Below, piece after piece: positions 31,349 to 36,879 of a stretch of 36,879 nt of DNA. The translations under genes and the position numbers were made by a program. The notes beneath the pieces were generated by a model. That model was not told the origin of the DNA. It saw nothing but the letters and a program-made list of their open reading frames with translations, and searched no databases. Each line of letters starts with the position of its first letter. Within the stretch, counting starts at the first letter, position 1. The stretch is from positions 1 through 36,879 of the forward strand of contig JAQGKS010000060.1 in the NCBI GenBank assembly GCA_028289965.1. The letters are read 5' to 3'. This stretch comes from Sphingomonas bacterium. Its GTDB lineage: Bacteria > Pseudomonadota > Alphaproteobacteria > Sphingomonadales > Sphingomonadaceae.

Positions 31349-32947
31349 TTGACCGCCACCGACACCCTCGTCGCCGCGCCGGCGCTGAGCCGCCGCACCT
31401 TTGCGATCATCTCCCACCCGGATGCCGGCAAGACCACGCTCACCGAAAAGCTGCTGCTGTTCGGTGGCGCGATCCATCTCGCTGGCGAGGTCAAGGCGCG
31501 CGGGCAGAATCGCCGCGCCCGATCCGACTGGATGAAGATCGAGCAACAGCGCGGCATCTCGGTGACCAGCTCGGTGATGACGTTCGAGCGCGACGGGCTG
31601 ACCTTCAACCTGCTCGATACGCCTGGCCACGAGGACTTTTCCGAGGACACCTATCGCACGCTGACCGCCGTCGACTCGGCGGTGATGGTGATCGATGCGG
31701 CGCGCGGTATCGAGGCGCAGACGCGTAAATTGTTCGAGGTCTGCCGCCTGCGCAGCGTGCCGATCATCACCTTCATCAACAAGGTCGACCGCGAGGGCCG
31801 CCCGCCGTTCGAGCTGCTCGACGAGATTGCCGACGTCCTCGCGCTCGACGTCGCGCCGATGAGCTGGCCGGTCGGCATGGGCGGCGAGTTCGAGGGGGTT
31901 TATGATCTCCACCGCAATCGCCTGCTGCGCCCGCCCGCCGGCGGCGGCGCGTTCGAGGGCGACGCCATCGCGGTCGACGGGCTGAATGACGAACGGCTCG
32001 ATGCCCTGCTGTCGGCCCCCGCGCTGGCGGGCTTGCGCGAGAATGCCGAACTGGCGGTCGGCGGCTATGCACCGTTCGACATGCAGGCCTATCGCCACGG
32101 CGATCTGACGCCGGTCTATTTCGGCTCGGCGCTGCGCGATTTCGGGGTCGAGGAGCTGATCGACGCGCTCGCCGCTTTCGCGCCCCCGCCCCGGCCGCAG
32201 CCGGCGACGCCACGCCCGGTCGATCCCGAGGACGAGAATGTCTCGGGCTTCATCTTCAAGGTGCAGGCCAACATGAACCCGCAGCACCGCGATCGGGTCG
32301 CCTTCATGCGGCTCTGCTCGGGGCGCTTTCGCCGCGGCATGAAGCTGACCCAGGTGCAGACCGGCAAGGTGATCGCGGTGCATAGCCCGATCTTCTTCTT
32401 CGCCCAGTCGCGCGAGCTGGCCGAGGAGGCGTTTCCCGGCGACATCATCGGCATCCCCAATCACGGCACGCTGCGCGTCGGCGACACGCTGAGCGAGGGT
32501 GAGAAGATCAGCTTCATCGGCCTGCCCAACTTCGCGCCCGAAATCCTGCGCCGGATCAAGCTGGGCGACCCGACCAAGACCAAGCAGCTGCGCACCGCGC
32601 TCCAGGACATGGCGGAGGAAGGGATCACCCAGGTGTTCCACCCGACGATCGGTTCGCAGTGGATCGTCGGCGTGGTCGGCCAGCTCCAGCTCGACGTGCT
32701 GATCTCGCGGCTCCAGGCCGAATATAAGGTCGATGCCTCGTTCGAGCCGTCGCCGTGGGAAACCGCGCGGTGGATCGCCGCCGACGACGAGAAGGCGCTC
32801 AAGCTGTTCCTCGAGACCAACCGCGCCGCCACCGCCACCGATCGCGATGGCGCGCCGGTGTTCCTCGCCCGCGATGCGTGGGACGTGAACTATGTCTCCA
32901 ATCGCAACCCCGACATCCGCTTCACCGCGACCAAGGACCGGAGCTGA
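31349..32947 (+). CDS. prfC: Peptide chain release factor 3
   Basis: This 532-residue GTPase recycles RF1/RF2 from terminating ribosomes. G1 is ISHPDAGKTT (about 21-30), followed by the RF3 region GGAIHLAGEVKARG, switch motif GISVTSSVM, G3 LLDTPGHEDFSEDTYRTL and G4 FINKVDREGR. The domain II/III blocks FKVQANMNPQHRDRVAF and GTLRVGDTL, and the late PWETARWI, complete the RF3 profile. The start is TTG at 31349 with an AGG nine bases upstream; no ATG or GTG lies between it and G1. The cyclopropane synthase gene starts 2 nt after its stop. Confidence 0.95.
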   Translation: MTATDTLVAAPALSRRTFAIISHPDAGKTTLTEKLLLFGGAIHLAGEVKARGQNRRARSDWMKIEQQRGISVTSSVMTFERDGLTFNLLDTPGHEDFSEDTYRTLTAVDSAVMVIDAARGIEAQTRKLFEVCRLRSVPIITFINKVDREGRPPFELLDEIADVLALDVAPMSWPVGMGGEFEGVYDLHRNRLLRPPAGGGAFEGDAIAVDGLNDERLDALLSAPALAGLRENAELAVGGYAPFDMQAYRHGDLTPVYFGSALRDFGVEELIDALAAFAPPPRPQPATPRPVDPEDENVSGFIFKVQANMNPQHRDRVAFMRLCSGRFRRGMKLTQVQTGKVIAVHSPIFFFAQSRELAEEAFPGDIIGIPNHGTLRVGDTLSEGEKISFIGLPNFAPEILRRIKLGDPTKTKQLRTALQDMAEEGITQVFHPTIGSQWIVGVVGQLQLDVLISRLQAEYKVDASFEPSPWETARWIAADDEKALKLFLETNRAATATDRDGAPVFLARDAWDVNYVSNRNPDIRFTATKDRS

Positions 32948-32949
32948 CG

Positions 32950-34245
32950 GTGAAGCGCCTCGATGCCGCCCGCGCGCTGGTCGCGCACATCGCCGAACGG
33001 CTCGACGCCGATCTGTCGATCGAGCTGTGGAACGGCGAGCGCCTGCCGCTCGGCACCCGCACCCCGCGCGATGAGCTGCGGATCGTGGTCCGCTCGGCCG
33101 ATGCGGTCGGCCGGCTACTGCGCCACCCGCGGCTCAAGACGGTGTTCGAGCTTTATGCCGGTGGCGATCTCGACGTCGCCGGCGGCACCCCGCTCGACGT
33201 GCTCGGCCGGTGGGAGCATCTGAAGGCGGTCGGCCTGCGCAAGAGCCTCGACAAGCGCCTCCTCGCCCGCGCCGCTTTGCCCTTCCTGCTCAAGCCGCGC
33301 GCGCGCGGCGCTTCGCCGGGATGGGCCGGGCGCATCGGCCGCATCTTCGGCCGTGGCCGCGAGGATGCCGAGCTGATCCGCTTCCATTATGATGTCTCGA
33401 ACGACTTTTACGGCCTCTTCCTCGATCCCGAGATGCAATATAGCTGTGCCGTCTTCACCGACGGCAGCGAAAGCCTGGCCGACGCGCAACGTCGCAAGAT
33501 GGACCTGATCTGCCGCAAGCTCCGGCTCAAGCGCGGCGATCGGCTGCTCGACATCGGCTGCGGCTGGGGCGGGCTCGCCGCCCATGCCGCGCGCGACTAT
33601 GGCGCGATCGTCCACGGCGTGACGCTCTCAGCCGAACAGCTCGCCTTCGCCCAGGCCAAGATCGCGGCACTCGGCCTGACCGACCGCGTCACGCTGGAAC
33701 TGCGCGACTATCGGTCGATCGAGACCCCCGAAGCCTATGACAAGATCGTCCAGATCGAGATGTTCGAGCATGTTGGGCTCGACAATCACGACCGCCAGTT
33801 CGAAAAGGTGCGCGACCTGCTCAAGCCGCGCGGGCTCTATCTCCATCAGGCGACGACCCGCCGGGCGACCCGCGACATCGCCCGCTTCCGCAAGCCGACC
33901 GCCTATCAGGGCGTGATCAACCGCTTCATCTTCCCGGGCGGCGAGCTCGACCATATCGGCATGAGCGTGACCAACCTCGAACGGCTCGGCTTCGAGGTGC
34001 ATGACGTGGAAAGCTTCCGCGAACATTATGTCCGCACGCTCAAGATGTGGAGCGACCGGCTCTATGCCAACCGCGTCGCCGCGGAGGCCGAGATCGGCGC
34101 GGCGCGGACGCGGCTGTGGCAGCTATACTTCGCTCTGTTCGGGCTCGGCTTCGAACGGGTGCTGTGCGGCAATTTCCAGACGCTCGCCTCCAAGCGCCAG
34201 CCCGGCGCATCGGGCCTGCCGCTGAGCGGCGCGCCCCGCGCCTAG
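32950..34245 (+). CDS. Cyclopropane-fatty-acyl-phospholipid synthase
   Basis: This 431-residue CFA synthase-family SAM methyltransferase adds a methylene bridge to unsaturated acyl chains of membrane phospholipids. It has an N-terminal lipid-binding region (about 1-140) and the catalytic domain, with MQYSCAVF (counterpart of the family Cys block), SAM motif [44 protein letters not shown] (conserved Glu) and [12 protein letters not shown]. The start is GTG at 32950, 2 nt after prfC, giving [10 protein letters not shown]. Its TAG stop overlaps the glgA TAG stop on the other strand in the palindrome CTAG. The pairing with prfC has no obvious functional logic. Confidence 0.92.
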   Translation: MKRLDAARALVAHIAERLDADLSIELWNGERLPLGTRTPRDELRIVVRSADAVGRLLRHPRLKTVFELYAGGDLDVAGGTPLDVLGRWEHLKAVGLRKSLDKRLLARAALPFLLKPRARGASPGWAGRIGRIFGRGREDAELIRFHYDVSNDFYGLFLDPEMQYSCAVFTDGSESLADAQRRKMDLICRKLRLKRGDRLLDIGCGWGGLAAHAARDYGAIVHGVTLSAEQLAFAQAKIAALGLTDRVTLELRDYRSIETPEAYDKIVQIEMFEHVGLDNHDRQFEKVRDLLKPRGLYLHQATTRRATRDIARFRKPTAYQGVINRFIFPGGELDHIGMSVTNLERLGFEVHDVESFREHYVRTLKMWSDRLYANRVAAEAEIGAARTRLWQLYFALFGLGFERVLCGNFQTLASKRQPGASGLPLSGAPRA

Positions 34246-35681
34246 CCGCTGCGGCCGATCAGGTGCGCGAACAGCGCGGCATACCGTGCCGCGCTGTGGG
34301 TCCACGACACGTCGGCGCGCATCGCCTGGCGCTGCATCGCCCGCCACTGTTCGGGCCGGGCAAAGACCGCGCACGCGCGCGCGATCGTCTGACGCAGCGT
34401 ATCGGCGTCGAGCCGGCCGAACTGGAACCCGGTCGCCACCCCGGCGGCAAGCGCCGCCTCGTTGGCGTCGATGATCGTATCGGCAAGCCCGCCGGTGCGC
34501 GCGACGATCGGCAGGCAGCCATATCGAAGCCCGCACAATTGGGTCAGGCCGCACGGCTCGAACCGGGAGGGCACGAGGATCGCGTCCGCGCCGCCCTGCA
34601 ACTGGTGCGACAGGGGCTCGTCATAGGCGGTGACGATGCCGACGCGCGTCGGGTGGCGGGCGGCGGCATCGCGGAATGCCGCCTCGAGCGGTGGATCGCC
34701 CGATCCGAGCACCGCCAGGCTGCCGCCCATCGCGACCAGATCGTCGATCACCGCGACGAGCACGTCCATGCCCTTCTGCCCGGTCAGCCGGCTGATCACG
34801 CAGAATAGCGGCCCCGCCCCCGGATCGATCCCGAACCGCCGCGCCAGCGCCGCGCGGTTCTCCCGCCGCCGGGGGAGCGATCCGGCCGAATAGGTCCGCG
34901 CCAGATGCGGATCGCGCGCCGGATCCCAATCGTCCGTATCGATGCCGTTGACGATGCCGTGGAGCCGATCGGCGCGGGCGTTGATCACGCCCTCCAGCCC
35001 CATGCCGAATTCGGGCGTGCGGATTTCCTGCGCATAAGACGGGCTGACCGTGGTGATCGCGTCCGCCGCCTGCAGGCCGCCCTTGAGGAAGCCGACATTG
35101 CCGTAATATTCCAGCAGGTCGACATCGAACGCATCGTCCGGCAGGCCGAGCGAGCGGAAGATGCCGGCCGGAAACTGCCCCTGGAACGCCAGATTGTGGA
35201 TCGTCAGCACGCCCGGCACGCGCCGCGCGGCGTGGCGCAGATAGACCAAAGCCATCGCCGCCTGCCAGTCATGCGCGTGGACCAGATCGGGTTGGTATTT
35301 GGAAATCGCCCCCCCGGCGATGTCGGCGGCGGCGCGCGACAAGGCGGCGAAGCGGCGCCAATTGTCGGGCCAGTCGAGCCCGGCGGCATCGGCATAGGGG
35401 CCGCCATCGCGGTCGAACAAAGCCGGCGCCTCCAGCACGAGCAGATCGCGCCCGCCCAGCTCCGCCCGCAGCAGCCGCGCCTTGGTCCCCAGCAGATCGT
35501 CGAACTTGGCCGCGACGCGCGGCCGATCGAGCTTGGCGAGGACCGATCGGTAGCCGGGCAGCAGCGTGGTCACCGCGACGCCGTGGCTGGCCAGCGCCAG
35601 CGGCAGCGCGCCGGCGACGTCGGCGAGCCCGCCGGTCTTGATCAGCGGATAGACTTCGGAGGCGACCGACAGCAGCTGCAT
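34242..35681 (-). CDS. glgA: Glycogen synthase (ADP-glucose type)
   Basis: This 479-residue GT5 glucosyltransferase elongates alpha-1,4-glucan from ADP-glucose; the length matches bacterial GlgA. The N-terminal [20 protein letters not shown] carries the KTGGL ADP-glucose loop (15-19). Later come [73 protein letters not shown] and the donor-site block [18 protein letters not shown]. The start at 35681 (MQLLSVAS) is the family start. No glgB, glgC or glgX gene lies in the window, so the rest of the pathway must be elsewhere. It converges on the cyclopropane synthase gene. Confidence 0.95.
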   Translation of the reverse strand: MQLLSVASEVYPLIKTGGLADVAGALPLALASHGVAVTTLLPGYRSVLAKLDRPRVAAKFDDLLGTKARLLRAELGGRDLLVLEAPALFDRDGGPYADAAGLDWPDNWRRFAALSRAAADIAGGAISKYQPDLVHAHDWQAAMALVYLRHAARRVPGVLTIHNLAFQGQFPAGIFRSLGLPDDAFDVDLLEYYGNVGFLKGGLQAADAITTVSPSYAQEIRTPEFGMGLEGVINARADRLHGIVNGIDTDDWDPARDPHLARTYSAGSLPRRRENRAALARRFGIDPGAGPLFCVISRLTGQKGMDVLVAVIDDLVAMGGSLAVLGSGDPPLEAAFRDAAARHPTRVGIVTAYDEPLSHQLQGGADAILVPSRFEPCGLTQLCGLRYGCLPIVARTGGLADTIIDANEAALAAGVATGFQFGRLDADTLRQTIARACAVFARPEQWRAMQRQAMRADVSWTHSAARYAALFAHLIGRSG

Positions 35682-35685
35682 CGGC

Positions 35686-35787
35686 CTAGCCCGCAACCAG
35701 GGGAGCCAGCGCGACCGCATCGGTCGGGCCTGCGGGAGGCCCCGCATCATGCTGCGCATCGGCGGTCGAAGCGACGATCTCGTCCAT
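35686..35787 (-). CDS. Possible 33-residue leader ORF upstream of glgA
   Basis: This short frame, [20 protein letters not shown] onward and ending LAPLVAG, starts at an ATG preceded by CAGGGACG and stops 4 bases before the glgA ATG, so it could couple glgA translation. There is no recognisable domain. It could also be the decayed end of another gene, or chance. Confidence 0.3.
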   Translation of the reverse strand: MDEIVASTADAQHDAGPPAGPTDAVALAPLVAG

Positions 35788-35843
35788 CGTCCCTGCCCAT
35801 GCGCCAGCCCGGCAGACAGCGCCAGACCCTATCGCCGCGCCGG

Positions 35844-36473
35844 TCAGACCTTGTCGGCGTAGATCATCCGGCCCGGCCCGAGCCGCGCCAGCACCTGATC
35901 CAGATCGCTTTCGCAAAAGGCGAAGCAGCCTTCGCTACGGCCGACCTTGCCATGCTGCTGCACCACCTGGGGCGAGACATACCAGGCCGAATGGATCACG
36001 ATGCCGCGCGTCTCGGCGTTGGAATTGGTCGGGTCCAGCCCGATCAGCCGGCGCGACTGGCCATGCTTGCCATAATAAGTGTCGCCGGTGACATAGGCGC
36101 CCGCCGACGAAGCGAGCGAGCCGTCGATGTTGGAGAAGCGCGCCAGGAAGCCGGTGTGCGCCGGATCGGAACCACGCCCATGCGACACCAGCAGGTTGGT
36201 CGAGCGGCCGTTGATCAGGTTGACGAGGTGGAAGCGGCGCGTGCCCGATGGCGCGTTGAAGTCGGCGATGCCGATCAGGTCACGCTTCGGGATGCGCGCG
36301 CCCTGGCGGCTGAGCGATGCCATCGCCCGGCGCAGCAATTCGGGCCGCGGTCCGTTGAGCGAAGGGATCATCGGGGCGGCGACGGCCTGCCCGGCGACCA
36401 GCCCGGCTGCGCCAAGCGCGCCGACCTGCATGAAGTTGCGACGCGACATCACGCTGCCGTCGAGAGACGCCAT
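35844..36473 (-). CDS. Tat-exported murein L,D-transpeptidase catalytic-domain protein
   Basis: This 209-residue protein has a twin-arginine signal peptide (SRRNFMQVGALGAAGLVAGQ, about 10-29). The mature part belongs to the 'murein L,D-transpeptidase catalytic domain' family (YkuD_2 type). The conserved His is in IVIHSAWYVSP, and the catalytic Cys in GRSEGCFAFCESD. RRFHLVNL and GYVxGDTYYGKHG-like blocks (AYVTGDTYYGKHGQSRRL) precede it. It would act on peptidoglycan stem peptides in the periplasm, making 3-3 cross-links or attaching proteins. The start at 36473 has AGGAAG upstream; an ATG at 36449, directly before the RR motif, is an alternative. Confidence 0.9.
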   Translation of the reverse strand: MASLDGSVMSRRNFMQVGALGAAGLVAGQAVAAPMIPSLNGPRPELLRRAMASLSRQGARIPKRDLIGIADFNAPSGTRRFHLVNLINGRSTNLLVSHGRGSDPAHTGFLARFSNIDGSLASSAGAYVTGDTYYGKHGQSRRLIGLDPTNSNAETRGIVIHSAWYVSPQVVQQHGKVGRSEGCFAFCESDLDQVLARLGPGRMIYADKV

Positions 36474-36503
36474 CCATCTTCCTCATATGTCGTTGAAAGC
36501 ACA

Positions 36504-36515
36504 CCCTATATAGGG
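36504..36515. promoter_or_regulatory. Palindrome CCCTATATAGGG upstream of the L,D-transpeptidase
   Basis: This perfect 12-bp palindrome lies 31 bp upstream of the transpeptidase start. Its TATATA centre could be the -10 element, or the palindrome could be an operator. No good -35 hexamer is in register. Confidence 0.3.
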
Positions 36516-36545
36516 CATCCGGCACTAAGTTTCGCCTAACGAAGG

Positions 36546-36565
36546 CGTTTGGTTCCTGCCAAACG
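36546..36565. repeat. Inverted repeat CGTTTGG-N6-CCAAACG
   Basis: A perfect 7-bp inverted repeat with a 6-bp loop lies between the right-edge gene and the transpeptidase gene. There is no T-run on the minus strand, so a terminator role for the edge gene is weak; an operator is possible. Confidence 0.35.
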
Positions 36566-36634
36566 GCGCGCGCAGATAACCGTTCGTCTCAAACGGGGGC
36601 GGCAGCGGCCGCTCCGGTTAGCGCCTGGGGTCGA

Positions 36635-36879
36635 TCACGAACCCTTGCCGGACGCGGAGTCGCCGGCGCTGCCCGGGCGCCTGCGGCCATCGGCGATCGT
36701 TCCCGCCTTCGGCTTTGCCGATGCGCTCGCGTCGGCCTTTGCCGCCTTGGTTCGCTGCGCCGCTTTCGTCTCGCTCCTGCTCTTGCGCGCGGTCGCCCCG
36801 GCGGCATTCTTGGCCTTGTCGGCATCGCCCTTGTCCGCCGACCGCGTCGCGCGCGCCTTGGCGGCACTCTGCGCCTTAT
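36635..36879 (-). CDS. C-terminal tail of a Lys/Ala-rich protein (partial)
   Basis: This minus-strand frame is open from the right edge to a TGA at 36635, giving about 80 residues: KAQSAAKARATRSADKGDAD, then repeated Ala-Lys runs (TKAAQRTKAAKADASASAKP), ending SASGKGS. The composition is that of a basic, disordered tail, as in histone-H1-like proteins, topoisomerase I tails or some PHA-granule proteins. The third codon positions are strongly G/C, as expected of real coding in this genome. The rest of the gene is outside the window, so it cannot be named. Confidence 0.55.
   Translation of the reverse strand, partial: KAQSAAKARATRSADKGDADKAKNAAGATARKSRSETKAAQRTKAAKADASASAKPKAGTIADGRRRPGSAGDSASGKGS

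Noticed and set aside
34905-36539. 544-codon plus-strand open frame opposite glgA and the L,D-transpeptidase
   Set aside because: It is an antisense shadow of two confidently identified genes.

Overview
The window is very GC-rich and densely coded, with many 4-nt ATGA/GTGA gene overlaps and several TTG or GTG starts. The gene content points to a sphingomonad-type alphaproteobacterium (Sphingomonas or a close relative): a De Ley-Doudoroff galactonate pathway, NasS/NasT nitrate control, a large TonB-dependent receptor and a NodT-type efflux outer-membrane lipoprotein. The taxon is an inference from gene content; no rRNA, tRNA or CRISPR array was seen.

Layout. (1) 1-601: the 5' end of an exported protein and a small exported Rap1a/Tai-like protein. 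(2) 687-5082: D-galactonate catabolism, comprising dgoK-dgoA (minus), an SMP-30 lactonase (plus), dgoD (minus) and an NTF2-like gene (minus). Together they would take galactonolactone to pyruvate and glyceraldehyde 3-phosphate. (3) 5304-8513: nasT-nasS-nasA, a nitrate-sensing antiterminator pair followed by a nitrate transporter. The nasA leader holds a hexaloop hairpin mutually exclusive with an intrinsic terminator, the expected target of NasT. (4) 8514-8998: a non-coding stretch with a short tandem repeat and a perfect FNR/FixK-type box. (5) 8999-12328: a glycosyltransferase fused to UDP-galactopyranose mutase, then a thioredoxin-reductase-like flavoprotein. (6) 12332-15787: a minus-strand operon of an EEP-family phosphodiesterase, alpha/beta hydrolase, HAD phosphatase and SAM methyltransferase. 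(7) 15866-23293: a seven-gene minus-strand operon of outer-membrane factor, MacA-like adaptor, ABC ATPase, MacB-like permease, periplasmic EF-hand protein, OmpR-type regulator and histidine kinase, headed by a strong dyad that could be its operator. (8) 23373-30279: a catabolic cluster of TonB receptor, AAHS-type MFS transporter, MarR regulator and two-subunit aconitase X. Two near-identical operator-like repeats lie upstream of the receptor, and two overlapping PaaI-type thioesterase genes diverge from it. (9) 31349-36473: prfC, a cyclopropane-fatty-acid synthase, glgA and a Tat-exported L,D-transpeptidase. (10) The right edge holds the Lys/Ala-rich tail of an unidentified protein.

The most promising items are the aconitase X cluster with its paired operators (substrate unknown), the calcium-binding protein embedded in the efflux/two-component operon, the FNR box in front of the galactofuranose fusion gene, and the NasT-type RNA antiterminator.
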